Shown here piece by piece: positions 8,092-16,771 of a stretch of 64,000 nucleotides of DNA (position 1 is the first letter of the stretch; every line of letters begins with the position of its first letter). This DNA is from Victivallales bacterium (GTDB lineage: Bacteria; Verrucomicrobiota; Lentisphaeria; Oligosphaerales; Oligosphaeraceae), in NCBI GenBank assembly GCA_017535315.1, contig JAFXUD010000067.1, positions 42,606 through 106,605 on the forward strand, read 5' to 3'. The position numbers and the translations under genes were made by a program. Under the pieces are notes generated by a model that was not told the DNA's origin, did no database searches, and saw only the letters and a program-made list of their open reading frames with translations.

Positions 8092-8463
8092 ATGGCCTGT
8101 TTTGTAGTTCCAGTTGCGGAAGCTGTTGTGACAACTATCGCTTCGAAGGTGATCGCTTCCCGTGAACCCAAAGAGGACAACGGCAAAATCAAATTCTCCA
8201 CCAAGCTTGGCTGGTTGAACAAACTTCTGTGGGGCGGCTCTGCTCTGCTTGCGTTTGAGCATGTTTGGCATGGTGAAGTCATTCCCACCTTCCCCTTCCT
8301 GACGGCGGTGAAGGATGGCGAGACCTCGGAAATGCTTCGTGAAATGGCCACCAATGGCGTGGGTATGGCCCTGTTGGTGACATTGATTTGGGGTGTCATG
8401 CTGGCTGTTACCCATATGAAGGAAAAGGCTCAGGAAACGCCCCAGCTTGCCAAAGAGAACTGA
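8092..8463 (+). CDS. Small membrane protein of unknown function
   Basis: 123 residues. It begins MACFVVPVAEAVVTTIASKVI, a short hydrophobic N-terminal stretch that reads as a membrane segment. Two further hydrophobic helices lie at about residues 43-58 and 90-108, and the tail is Lys/Glu-rich. No enzyme motif is seen; I do not recognise a named family. A strong ribosome site (AAGGAG) precedes the ATG. It shares a promoter with a second small membrane protein and an outer-membrane barrel, and follows the Fe2+ uptake operon, so a role in an envelope function tied to metal or redox state is possible but unproven. Confidence 0.8.
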   Translation: MACFVVPVAEAVVTTIASKVIASREPKEDNGKIKFSTKLGWLNKLLWGGSALLAFEHVWHGEVIPTFPFLTAVKDGETSEMLREMATNGVGMALLVTLIWGVMLAVTHMKEKAQETPQLAKEN

Positions 8464-8696
8464 AGTAGTCTTGTTCTCACTGTAACCTCTAAACCAGCTA
8501 GTAAACGACAGCGCAAAACCAGAAGGCTCTTGTAGCTGTTCTTTCCTTTATTGTGCCTGAGGCACGGATGGTTGCCATTTAGTGTTTTTGCTGGCTCGAG
8601 GGTGGTGTGTGCCTGTTTTTTCTCTGTTAAAGGGTACTTTGTGCCTATAAGGGGTATTTTGTGCCTGAAACTATGCTTTTTTCAAGGAGTTTGAAT
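8464..8696 (+). other. 233-bp gap with short GTGCCT-containing repeats
   Basis: No gene is seen. The stretch holds a direct repeat, GGGTACTTTGTGCCT and GGGTATTTTGTGCCT (about 8632-8664), two more GTGCCTG copies upstream (about 8554 and 8608), and a GTGCCTGAGGCAC dyad at about 8554-8566. These could be protein-binding sites between the two genes. Confidence 0.4.
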
Positions 8697-9011
8697 ATGA
8701 CATTGTTGTTGACTGCTTTTGCCGCCATTCTTTCCACCATTGCCTGGTATGTCATTGGAAGCAGGCGGAAGTTGATGATTGGTACGCTGTGCTGGATGTT
8801 CTGGGGGGCTTCCCTGATGTGGCTGGTCGATGCCATCGCCGAATACATGGAAGTCGGTGCTGAATACTTTACCCCTTCGGCGCACGACATGCTGAACGAC
8901 GCATTTCTGGGGGCGACTGTGATTGCCCTTGCGATGGTCATCTGGCTGGTTGTTTTGCTTTGCAAAGACCCCGAGGGTGTTGTCAAAGCCGCTTTGGGCA
9001 AGAAACAGTAA
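8697..9011 (+). CDS. Small three-helix membrane protein of unknown function
   Basis: 104 residues from the ATG preceded by AAGGAG (8686-8691); an in-frame ATG at 8661 has no such site and would add 12 polar residues. Three hydrophobic helices are seen at about residues 2-18, 24-45 and 76-95. The loop between the second and third helices is acidic (DAIAEYMEVGAEYFTPSAHD) and could lie outside. The tail is short and basic. No known motif was recognised. It sits between the 8092 membrane protein and an outer-membrane barrel on the same strand, which suggests a joint envelope function. Confidence 0.8.
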   Translation: MTLLLTAFAAILSTIAWYVIGSRRKLMIGTLCWMFWGASLMWLVDAIAEYMEVGAEYFTPSAHDMLNDAFLGATVIALAMVIWLVVLLCKDPEGVVKAALGKKQ

Positions 9012-9029
9012 CCATTACGAGGGGAGAAA

Positions 9030-9830
9030 ATGAAACTGAACAATCTTGCTATATGTGTATTGAGTGGGATGTTGCTGGCTGGCACTGTAATGGCGCAGGA
9101 CGCGGAGGAGGCCGAGGAGCGTCCAGCGTGGCTACCATCCCTGGAGCTGAGCCTTGACCGCACCTCACGTTACATGTCCGAGGGAAATGTTGGTAATCCC
9201 GACCCCATCGACACTCTCAGCCTGACAGCTGAATGGGGCATCACGGATGAGTTCTCCTTCCACATCGGCGGCGTCGCCATCTACGACGAAACGAATGCCT
9301 GCGACCACGATGACAACGTCGAGGAGTGGGACTGGCTGGCTGGCGTGACCTTCACACTGCCTGGCGGCATTGAGGTCAATATCGACTACATCTACTACAA
9401 CTACCCCTGGGACGAGCACAAGCACAACGTTGACACCAAGGAGTACGAGATCGACGTTACGGCGACAGAGTTGCTCCTCAGCCCTGGAATCGTCTTCGTA
9501 CACGACTTCGAGAACGACACCATCAAGGCGAACGTGAATGTCACCTACGTGCAGGCGCTGGAGTTCATCTCCGAGAAGCTTGGCTTCGAGTGCCCCGTCG
9601 AACTCTGGGCGGGCAACCACCAATATACGGGATGCACGCACCACACTGCCGTCTATAGTGTCTGTGTTCAGCCCACGCTGCTCTATGAAATCAACGAAAA
9701 CTTCTCCGTTGGCACCTACCTCCAGATGGGGTGGGCCATTGATGGTGGCGTTCGCCGTGATTGGAGAGAGGACGAAAACAACAGCGCCTTCAACATCTGT
9801 TGGGGACTGAACCTCACAGCCACATTCTAA
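9030..9830 (+). CDS. Outer-membrane beta-barrel protein (porin-like)
   Basis: 266 residues. A signal peptide (1-22, cut after VMA) is followed by alternating amphipathic strands, high Asp/Glu/Tyr content and a terminal aromatic residue (GLNLTATF), the signal for barrel assembly in the outer membrane. The N-terminal strand (LSLDRTSRYMSEG) recalls TorF-type or MipA-like barrels. A loop near residues 195-215 carries several Cys and His (FECPVELWAGNHQYTGCTHH), which might bind metal. It ends the cluster: a strong terminator lies 15 bp downstream. With the feo genes upstream, metal passage across the outer membrane is a possible job, inferred from position only. Confidence 0.78.
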   Translation: MKLNNLAICVLSGMLLAGTVMAQDAEEAEERPAWLPSLELSLDRTSRYMSEGNVGNPDPIDTLSLTAEWGITDEFSFHIGGVAIYDETNACDHDDNVEEWDWLAGVTFTLPGGIEVNIDYIYYNYPWDEHKHNVDTKEYEIDVTATELLLSPGIVFVHDFENDTIKANVNVTYVQALEFISEKLGFECPVELWAGNHQYTGCTHHTAVYSVCVQPTLLYEINENFSVGTYLQMGWAIDGGVRRDWREDENNSAFNICWGLNLTATF

Positions 9831-9844
9831 GTATCTTTTTATCG

Positions 9845-9890
9845 TAAAACGAGGCGCCTGATCAGTATTGATGAGGCGCCTTGTTTTTAA
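9845..9890 (+). terminator. Rho-independent terminator after the barrel gene
   Basis: The arms AGGCGCCT (9852-9859) and AGGCGCCT (9874-9881) pair, extended outward by AAAAC and GTTTT, and end in a T run (9883-9888). Because the stem is flanked by A and T runs it could work in both directions. Confidence 0.85.
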
Positions 9891-9908
9891 TACTCTGTTC
9901 CTGGTAAG

Positions 9909-10121
9909 TTAGTTAAGCATTGTTTTTTTGTTGCATTGTTGGTTAATAAGTTGCAGATGCGCAACATATGTAATGCTGTCTTTCCCGTAGCCAATGAATT
10001 GCGCGTGGTAGTAGATGACGAGGGTTTCTGTCTTGGTGGCGACACGTTTGACATGCATGTTGAACTCGTCGATTTCAGCGTTGAGGGCATCGCATTTTGC
10101 AGGAGTGTACTTTTTACTCAA
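9909..10121 (-). CDS. Possible 70-residue protein overlapping the end of the 10114 glycosidase
   Basis: From a TTG that overlaps the glycosidase stop (TTGAGTAA) an open frame runs to 9909. Its codons match the local coding bias closely (GTC, ATC, GAC, AAG, TTC, TAC) for residues 8-45, which argues that it is or was coding. The visible peptide contains DALNAEIDEFNMHVKRVATK, helical and charged; no family was recognised. There is no other start and no ribosome site except within the upstream gene, so either translation is coupled to the glycosidase or this is the tail of a larger broken gene. The second half becomes AT-rich and looks degenerate. Confidence 0.35.
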   Translation of the reverse strand: MSKKYTPAKCDALNAEIDEFNMHVKRVATKTETLVIYYHAQFIGYGKDSITYVAHLQLINQQCNKKTMLN

Positions 10122-13100
10122 AGTCGAAGATAAAAGAGCTGAAGGATTCGGTTTCAGAGAAACCTTTTTGGCAGGGGGACCAGGTGGAGTATTCGGTTTC
10201 TGGCTTGAGCCTGGCGCGGCAGAGGTTTGCCTTGACGACAACGGGTGTCCGCTGCATGTCGAAGCCGAGGTCATTGACGGGGACGGCGAGGAAGAGCATC
10301 CACCCCTTGCCTGGAACGGTCGTCGCCTTGCAGATGATTCCCTCTGGAGCGGCTTCAATGCCACCGAGAAAGAGGGCGGTCTTGCCTGAAGCGTCGGCTA
10401 GAACCTGGTAGAGCTTTTTGTCGGGGCGAACGATGTGCAGTTCAATGCGTTCATTGCGCCACGGGGCAGCATCCTTGCATTCGGGGGCGCGCCCTGGCTC
10501 TGCGGCCTCTACGGCAAGGTAGATGTACTCGTAGTCGTGGGCAAGCCATGCACGGGTGGCAGAACGAATGAGCGCGGCGGGGTCAGTGCCAAGGGGCTGG
10601 AGGCGTTCAAACGGACTCCACTTCTGCCATTCGGCGGCATTGAGCGTTCCCGTCAAGGAGGCTGGCTTTTGGGTGAGGCGCTTGGAGCGTAGTGCATTTG
10701 GCATGGTGCGGGCACCTGCGGCTATAGGCTGTTCAGGCATCAGGAAGTCACTGGCCTCTTTGTCGTTGAAGCCAAGGATGCTCACCGCAAGGCGGCGGTT
10801 AGGCAGGATGCGTGCTGTGCCGATGGAGAAGAAGAGCGTACCATCCCAATCCTTTGGGGCCAGCGGTTCAAGATCCAGGGAGAAGACACGTTCGGCTGGG
10901 CCGTCGATGAACTCGCCCAGCTCAAGGACGGCATCGGGCTTGCCGCCACTTCCCCAGTGCGGTGGGTCTGGATTGGCGTATTGCGTATGGTAAAGACCTG
11001 TGGAGATGGCGACGCGCTTTGCGTATTTGCCATTGACACGGAAATCCAGAACGAAGCCTGTGAAATTGGTCTCGGGGTGCGGGGCTCCTTTGCGGACATG
11101 CCGAAGCGCGATGGATTGAGGCTCAAGGAAAGTGTGCTGGAAACGGAGGCGGATTTGACGTGCGCCATTCAGTTCCAGTCCCGCGAAGGCGCGCTGGGCA
11201 AGGTTTGCACCTCCGTCGCGGCGGGTGGTGCCCGCCAGAAGAGTCAGTTGCTCTGGATTCGCTTCTGCAACGGAGGGCAAAAGGTTGCGCTGGAGACCGA
11301 CGACATCCTCGAAGCGGCCAATCCATTCTGCTTTTCGGGTGACAGTCACATCACCATGTTTGACCGAAACCTCTTCCTGTGTTGTGGTTTCGGGATGGAA
11401 ATAGAAGGAGTACATGGGAACATTGGAGCCTTTTCCGCCACCGAGCGTGAAATCGCGTGCTTCTGAACTTCCCGCAAAGCGCAGTTTATAGGCTCCGTTC
11501 TCACGTTGTGGCGGCAACTTGATGGGGGATGTTCCTGTGCAGATGGTGCGCCCGTGGTGGTCGATGGCGAGAAGGGTGCCGTCTGGACCAGCGGAGAGAA
11601 GGCCATTGGCAATGATCGGCTGGTCGGGGCCTCCATTTTGAGGGGGGACTGCTGACTTCTCTACCCATTGGAGGTGGTGGGTTCCTGCGGGGAGGGAGAC
11701 AAGCGTGCCGATGACGCCGCCAATGTCAATCGGGCGTACTTTGGCGGGGGTGCCATTTGTGGTGACATCGGTAAAGGAGTGTTCGCGGTCGATGAGAAGA
11801 ATCTCCGACGGGCGTTCGAGAGTAGCCGTCTTCCCGTTGATTCGTGCATTCTTGACGGCTGTGTAGAAGTAGTTTTTGGGGAGGCCATCCACCGTTCTGA
11901 TGGAGGCGGGGCCTGGTGCAAAGAGGAACTGTACCATCGCATTCGGGGCAAGTTGCTCAAGTACCTGTTTGAACTCGCCGACAGCTGGACCGCTGTAGGC
12001 AAGTTCGGGAACCATCATGGCATTGCCGTCATCCCATCCATATGTACGCCAGTTCTCTTTGAGTTCACGGTCGGCTAGGCAATAGTTTCGCTTGGAGGCG
12101 GTGTCGTAGCGCGGTGTGAGACGCCATACGTTGATGCGGGTGTCGGGGGCATAGCCGAGGCTGCCCAGGTCGATGGTGACAGGGATGTCCTGCGGATTGG
12201 CGGCGCGGGAGATGTAGCTGACAAGACGCTCGTTGGAGGATGGACGTTCCATGGTGTGCGATTCGACCTCAATGGAAAAGTCCTGCATCCAGTCGGGGGA
12301 GTGCCTGATGCGCATGGGGAGGAGGTTGCCTGTCTCATATTCTGCGCGCATGGGGGGGATGGTTGCAGAATAGACCATGGGAGCTGGAATCCATCCCAGT
12401 GCCAGGAAGCGGTTGACATAGTCCGTTTTAGCACTCCAATAGAGCGGAACGGCGCGGTTGCCTGGCTTGAGGCGGTTCATCATGCCGATGCCCCAGGCAA
12501 CTCCCACCCAGTCGCGCCAGCGGTCGGAAGCCATTTCATGGGGGGATTCCATGTAGTTCAAGTCGGCATAGGGATTTCCCGAACCGTTGAAGAAGAGCAG
12601 GAGGTTTTCCTTTGAAGCACGTTCCTTGAGAGCCTTCCAGAAGAGGACGGTGTGGTCGTCGCGCGTCAGGGCGAGGCGTTGCCAGTCAATGGTGTTGGTC
12701 ATCTGCGCTTCGTCAAGGTAGATGGAACGCTGCCCTGTGATGTGGGTATATTCAAACAACGTGTCGATGAGGAACTGGCGGCACTCGGGGTAGTTGAACA
12801 TGGTTTGGTAGTTGCCGCGAAGCCCAGGGAAAAGGGAATCGGTCTTGCCCGCACGGTCAAGAGGACGGAACCAGCTGGGGTGCTCTGCAACAACTGGCGC
12901 GTCCTGGGTGGCAGAAATGACGATATGGTAGGTGGATGGATAGGCACGTGGAGTAATGGAGCGCTGAAGGGCAAAGTAGTCAAGAACCTCCTGCGGGGTG
13001 ATGGCGCCGCCTTGTGCCATCGGGAGAAATGAACGCCCTTGGATGCGGTAGTCTGTCCAGACGGAGAAAGTGGTGGTCAGTCCCAAGAAAATACCATCAT

Positions 13101-14004
13101 CGATCATCTCGGAGAGCCAGCGTATGTAGTCCAGGACATCGTAACTGCCGTTCATGAAAACATCATTCAACCAGGCGGGGCCTTTGAGGATGGAGTTGAT
13201 TTCGTTCATCACCTCGCCGTCCTTGGCGAAGATCTCCTCAAAGAATGTGTAGGGGTCGCCTGGGAAAGGGCGCAGGAAGTCTGTGACGGAGATATCTTCC
13301 CCTGGTTTCAGGTCGAGGGTGCCAAGCCCCATGCGGTAGCCGTCGGGGAGATACCAGAGGCGGTCGGCATACTCGCGATAGTGGCCGATTGTGGAGTGGA
13401 ACCAGGGGAGGACCACTGTGTCGTTGATCTTGACGCGGTAGTGGCAAAGGTTGGGTGCCTTGCCGTCAGGGTGGACGAAGACCATTCCCTTGCTGCTCTG
13501 GCGGTATTCGTTGACTGGACGTGGCTTGTCAACCTTCGGGAAGGGCTTGTATGGACCGATGTAGCCTGCTCCCAAGTGCCAGAGATTCTGACGAAACGTC
13601 TCAGGAAAGTGTAGTTCGGTGAAGGTAAGGAGGAAAGCGATGCTCTGACCGTTGTTGTGGTAGGTGATAGTACGGCGCAGTCCGCCATTGTAGGGGAAAT
13701 AGCGTTTGGTGACGATGATGTTTGGGAGTTTCGGGTTGGTACAGGCAAAGACAAGCGAACCGTTTTGGTTGGCTGTTTTTATCACGCTGTCGCTGCTCTC
13801 GTATGCGGTGACGTCGCCTCCTGGAGTCATAAGAAGATAGTGGTTTTCGGTGGAGGTGACAAGTGGTTCTCCAGATGGAAGCGATGCTATGGATACGATG
13901 CCGCCCGTCTTCTCGTTGAGCGTGTAAATCGCATCTGATGTACGAAAATCTGCGGCATTGAGGAGGAATGAGACGCAAATAAAGGTTATAAGGAGTTTTT
14001 TCAT
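10114..14004 (-). CDS. Large secreted glycoside hydrolase-like protein with C-terminal CBM9-like domain
   Basis: 1296 residues. A signal peptide (1-17, MKKLLITFICVSFLLNA) leads into a beta-rich N-terminal domain (about 20-270) like those preceding GH36/GH31-type barrels. The central part looks like a TIM barrel with a strand ending in YLDEAQ near residue 430, where Asp or Glu could be catalytic. Beta-sandwich regions follow (about 600-1110). The last 170 residues resemble the CBM9/DOMON-like fold (LTGTLNAAEWQKW, then EYIYLAVEAAE and ERIELHI). It probably acts in the periplasm or at the surface on a plant or host glycan. The exact family is not assigned. It is divergent from the sugar importer at 14204, with a 199-bp shared control region. 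Confidence 0.75.
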   Translation of the reverse strand: MKKLLITFICVSFLLNAADFRTSDAIYTLNEKTGGIVSIASLPSGEPLVTSTENHYLLMTPGGDVTAYESSDSVIKTANQNGSLVFACTNPKLPNIIVTKRYFPYNGGLRRTITYHNNGQSIAFLLTFTELHFPETFRQNLWHLGAGYIGPYKPFPKVDKPRPVNEYRQSSKGMVFVHPDGKAPNLCHYRVKINDTVVLPWFHSTIGHYREYADRLWYLPDGYRMGLGTLDLKPGEDISVTDFLRPFPGDPYTFFEEIFAKDGEVMNEINSILKGPAWLNDVFMNGSYDVLDYIRWLSEMIDDGIFLGLTTTFSVWTDYRIQGRSFLPMAQGGAITPQEVLDYFALQRSITPRAYPSTYHIVISATQDAPVVAEHPSWFRPLDRAGKTDSLFPGLRGNYQTMFNYPECRQFLIDTLFEYTHITGQRSIYLDEAQMTNTIDWQRLALTRDDHTVLFWKALKERASKENLLLFFNGSGNPYADLNYMESPHEMASDRWRDWVGVAWGIGMMNRLKPGNRAVPLYWSAKTDYVNRFLALGWIPAPMVYSATIPPMRAEYETGNLLPMRIRHSPDWMQDFSIEVESHTMERPSSNERLVSYISRAANPQDIPVTIDLGSLGYAPDTRINVWRLTPRYDTASKRNYCLADRELKENWRTYGWDDGNAMMVPELAYSGPAVGEFKQVLEQLAPNAMVQFLFAPGPASIRTVDGLPKNYFYTAVKNARINGKTATLERPSEILLIDREHSFTDVTTNGTPAKVRPIDIGGVIGTLVSLPAGTHHLQWVEKSAVPPQNGGPDQPIIANGLLSAGPDGTLLAIDHHGRTICTGTSPIKLPPQRENGAYKLRFAGSSEARDFTLGGGKGSNVPMYSFYFHPETTTQEEVSVKHGDVTVTRKAEWIGRFEDVVGLQRNLLPSVAEANPEQLTLLAGTTRRDGGANLAQRAFAGLELNGARQIRLRFQHTFLEPQSIALRHVRKGAPHPETNFTGFVLDFRVNGKYAKRVAISTGLYHTQYANPDPPHWGSGGKPDAVLELGEFIDGPAERVFSLDLEPLAPKDWDGTLFFSIGTARILPNRRLAVSILGFNDKEASDFLMPEQPIAAGARTMPNALRSKRLTQKPASLTGTLNAAEWQKWSPFERLQPLGTDPAALIRSATRAWLAHDYEYIYLAVEAAEPGRAPECKDAAPWRNERIELHIVRPDKKLYQVLADASGKTALFLGGIEAAPEGIICKATTVPGKGWMLFLAVPVNDLGFDMQRTPVVVKANLCRARLKPETEYSTWSPCQKGFSETESFSSFIFDFE

Positions 14005-14203
14005 GGTGTTATAGAGGTGGCTATTCTGCCTTGTGGTTTAAGCCCAACAAGTTTATTATATCTTATTCCAGGCGATACTCAAACCAGTTCCTTCACTTTT
14101 TATTTTTCTGTCCAGATTGTTTTTTTTTGAACTGCTGGTATATTTGTTCCAATTACTTCAATATAACAAGCAACGTTTTTTGATAGGCCTTAATCGAACC
14201 ACC

Positions 14204-15193
14204 ATGAACCGATACAATCTCTTTTTCACGTTGTTGCTGGCGGTCTCCGCCGTTTTGTTTACCTTAGGCGTCATCAAGAAGGTGCGTCATACGCAGGCAA
14301 AATCTGCAGGCGGGCAGCATTCCGTCATTGCCGTCATCCCCAAAGGCACCATCAACATGTGGTGGGATGTCGTGCGCCAGGGAGCAGTGAAGGCAGGGGA
14401 AAAGTATGGTGTAGAAATCCGCTGGAATGGCCCTGAGGTTGAGACCGACCGCGAGAAGCAGATTCAGGCGGTGCGCGATGCCCTCGTGCAGAACGTCGAT
14501 GCCGTTGTACTCGGCCCCAATGACTTCAAGGCACTGGTGCGCCCCATCGAGGAGGTCCACGAAAAGGGCATCCCCTGCGTCATCATCGACTCCGCCGCAG
14601 ACACCAATATCTATGACGCTTTTGCCGCCACCGACAACATTGCAGGCGGCGCCGATGCTGCGCGCCTGCTTGGCAAGGCTATGGGGGGCAAGGGCAACGT
14701 TCTGCTGGTCAAGTATGTCCCCAACTCTGCATCCACCGATGGACGCGCCCAGGGCTTCCGCGAAACCATCCAGAAGGAGTTCCCAGGTATCACCATCCTC
14801 GCCGAGGACTACACGGACGGCACGGTGGAGGGCGCGCGCCAGAAGGCCAGCGATCTGCTGACGCGTTTTCCAAACACGAACGGCCTTTTTGCGGTCAATC
14901 AGCCCAGTGCAGTGGGTGCCTACAAGGCCATCCAGGCGCATGGACAGGCGGGCAAGATTAAGTATGTCGGCTTTGACTCGGACTCCCTGCTGGTGCAGGC
15001 TATCGAAGACGGTTCCTGTGTAGGCCTTATCGTGCAGGACCCGCTTCAGATTGGCTACATTGGCGTGGAGACGGCGGTGAAGCTGCTCCGTGGCGAAAAG
15101 CCGCCGCGCGACATCCCCGTGCCCAGCATGGTCGTCACCATCGACAATCTGGCAGAGAAAAAGAAAACCCATGCTGCAGCCCTCGGACTCTAG
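14204..15193 (+). CDS. Sugar ABC transporter substrate-binding protein (RbsB type)
   Basis: 329 residues. A hydrophobic N-terminus (about 5-24) acts as signal or anchor; there is no lipobox Cys. The mature part is a periplasmic-binding fold of the ribose/galactose type: first-strand motif SVIAVIPKGTINMWWDVVRQGA, then VDAVVLGPND, GIPCVIIDSAAD and GKIKYVGFDSD. It should capture a monosaccharide or polyol and deliver it to the permease at 16772. The ATG at 14204 was chosen because translation upstream (from 14117) gives an unlikely Phe-rich extension and because the signal then begins correctly. ATPase and permease follow directly. The ligand is unknown. Confidence 0.92.
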   Translation: MNRYNLFFTLLLAVSAVLFTLGVIKKVRHTQAKSAGGQHSVIAVIPKGTINMWWDVVRQGAVKAGEKYGVEIRWNGPEVETDREKQIQAVRDALVQNVDAVVLGPNDFKALVRPIEEVHEKGIPCVIIDSAADTNIYDAFAATDNIAGGADAARLLGKAMGGKGNVLLVKYVPNSASTDGRAQGFRETIQKEFPGITILAEDYTDGTVEGARQKASDLLTRFPNTNGLFAVNQPSAVGAYKAIQAHGQAGKIKYVGFDSDSLLVQAIEDGSCVGLIVQDPLQIGYIGVETAVKLLRGEKPPRDIPVPSMVVTIDNLAEKKKTHAAALGL

Positions 15194-15208
15194 TACCTAT
15201 TTGCCACT

Positions 15209-16708
15209 ATGTCACAGAATACACCAGATTATCTCCTCCAGATGGAGGGCATTACGAAACGCTTTGGCCCCGTCACCGCCTTGAGCAACGTGACCTTCTC
15301 AGTGCGCAGAGGGACGGTCTGCGCCCTCTGCGGCGAAAATGGCGCAGGAAAATCGACGCTGATGAAGGTGCTGGCTGGTGTCCATCGTCCTGATAGCGGA
15401 CGCATCCTCCTGGATGGCAAGGAGATGGTTTTTGCGGGACCGAAAGACGCTCTGGCGGCGGGTATCTCCATGCTCTACCAGGAGGTGGAACTGGCTGGCC
15501 ACTTGACCGTCTATGAAAACCTCTTTCTTGGACGTGAAATCCTGCGCGGCGGTCTTTTCAAGTGCATCGACAGCGATGCGGAGATTCGGCAGGTGCAGGA
15601 ACTCATTGCGAAGAACCACTTCCAGCTCGATCCGCTGGCCACCGTGGCGGAGCTTTCGCCAGGTCAGTGCCAGCTCGTCGAACTGCTGAAGGCGATGCTC
15701 TCGGGCGCACGGCTGATTGTGATGGACGAGCCGACCTCCTCCCTCTCCGAGGGCGAAGCCGCCACCCTCTTTCAAATCATCCACCAGCTCAAGGCACAGG
15801 GCATCACCATCATCTACATCTCCCACCGCCTTGAAGAGGTGCTTGCCCTTGCGGACGATATCTGCGTGCTGCGCGATGGCGCGGTGGTATTCGGGGCTCC
15901 CGCTTCCGAACTCACCGTGGATACATTGGTGCGCCAGATGGTCGGTCGCGAACTATCGCAATATTATCCGCCACGTTCCTCCAAGCCAGGCGAAGTGCTC
16001 TTCGAGGCACGTAACTTGACCACCGCTCGCATCTACGACGTCTCCTTCCAGGTGCGCGCTGGCGAAATCGTGGGCATGGCGGGGCTGGTTGGCGCGGGCC
16101 GCAGCGAGACCGCCCAGGCGATTTTCGGCATCGACCCGCTCATTTCAGGAGAATGTCTGCTGGACGGCAAAAAGGTTACCGTGCGCCGTCCCACCGAGGC
16201 GATTGCGGCGGGCATCGGCTTCTTGACAGAAGACCGCAAGCGCACGGGGCTCTGCACGGAACTGCCTTGCAGCTGGAACATCACCCTGCCCAATTACGAA
16301 CGCCTCGGGATGGGGCATATCCTCTCACTGCCACGCGAACGCGAGGAATGCCTCGCACTTGGCGAGAAGATGCACCTGAAGTGGCGCCAGCCAGAAGACC
16401 CCGCTTCCTCGCTTTCTGGTGGAAATCAGCAGAAGCTGCTGGTTTCGCGATGGCTACAGGCCGATTCGAAGTTCCTCATTGTGGATGAACCCACGCGCGG
16501 CATCGATGTTGGTGCAAAGGCCGAAATCTACGCGCTGCTTAATGACCTCGCCGCCGCAGGCAAGGCTATCCTGCTGATTTCCTCTGAACTACCTGAGATT
16601 CTCGGGATGTGCGACCGCGTGCTCGTCATGCGCGAAGGCCGCCTCACCGCCGACCTCAAAGCCTCCGAAACCACCGCCGAAGAAATCATGCACAAGGCCG
16701 CTGTATAA
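15209..16708 (+). CDS. Sugar ABC transporter ATPase, two-domain (RbsA/MglA type)
   Basis: 499 residues, the normal length for fused double ATPases of the CUT2 sugar importers. Domain 1 (about 9-240) has Walker A GENGAGKST (42-50), signature LSPGQ and Walker B LIVMDEP. Domain 2 (about 260-495) has the family's degenerate Walker A (GLVGAGRSE), signature LSGGN and LIVDEPTRGIDVGAK, a hallmark of this group. It powers import together with the 14204 and 16772 products. It starts 15 bp after the binding-protein stop; no clear ribosome site is present, so translation may be coupled. Confidence 0.95.
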   Translation: MSQNTPDYLLQMEGITKRFGPVTALSNVTFSVRRGTVCALCGENGAGKSTLMKVLAGVHRPDSGRILLDGKEMVFAGPKDALAAGISMLYQEVELAGHLTVYENLFLGREILRGGLFKCIDSDAEIRQVQELIAKNHFQLDPLATVAELSPGQCQLVELLKAMLSGARLIVMDEPTSSLSEGEAATLFQIIHQLKAQGITIIYISHRLEEVLALADDICVLRDGAVVFGAPASELTVDTLVRQMVGRELSQYYPPRSSKPGEVLFEARNLTTARIYDVSFQVRAGEIVGMAGLVGAGRSETAQAIFGIDPLISGECLLDGKKVTVRRPTEAIAAGIGFLTEDRKRTGLCTELPCSWNITLPNYERLGMGHILSLPREREECLALGEKMHLKWRQPEDPASSLSGGNQQKLLVSRWLQADSKFLIVDEPTRGIDVGAKAEIYALLNDLAAAGKAILLISSELPEILGMCDRVLVMREGRLTADLKASETTAEEIMHKAAV

Positions 16709-16711
16709 AAG

Positions 16712-16738
16712 CTAGAGCTTCTAGAGCTTCTAGAGATT
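16712..16738 (+). repeat. Triplet of a 9-bp repeat (CTAGAGCTT/CTAGAGATT)
   Basis: Three consecutive 9-mers, CTAGAGCTT, CTAGAGCTT and CTAGAGATT, lie in the gap between the ATPase and permease genes. The joints form TCTAGA palindromes. A matching triplet is at 58467-58493, also between same-strand genes. Confidence 0.85.
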
Positions 16739-16771
16739 CCACGTTTATTCTCCCAAAAGCATTTTCCCACC

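Noticed and set aside
14264..15172. 302-codon minus-strand frame opposite the sugar-binding protein
   Set aside because: The plus-strand protein is a clear family member with full motifs; the antisense frame has no start signal or homologous features.
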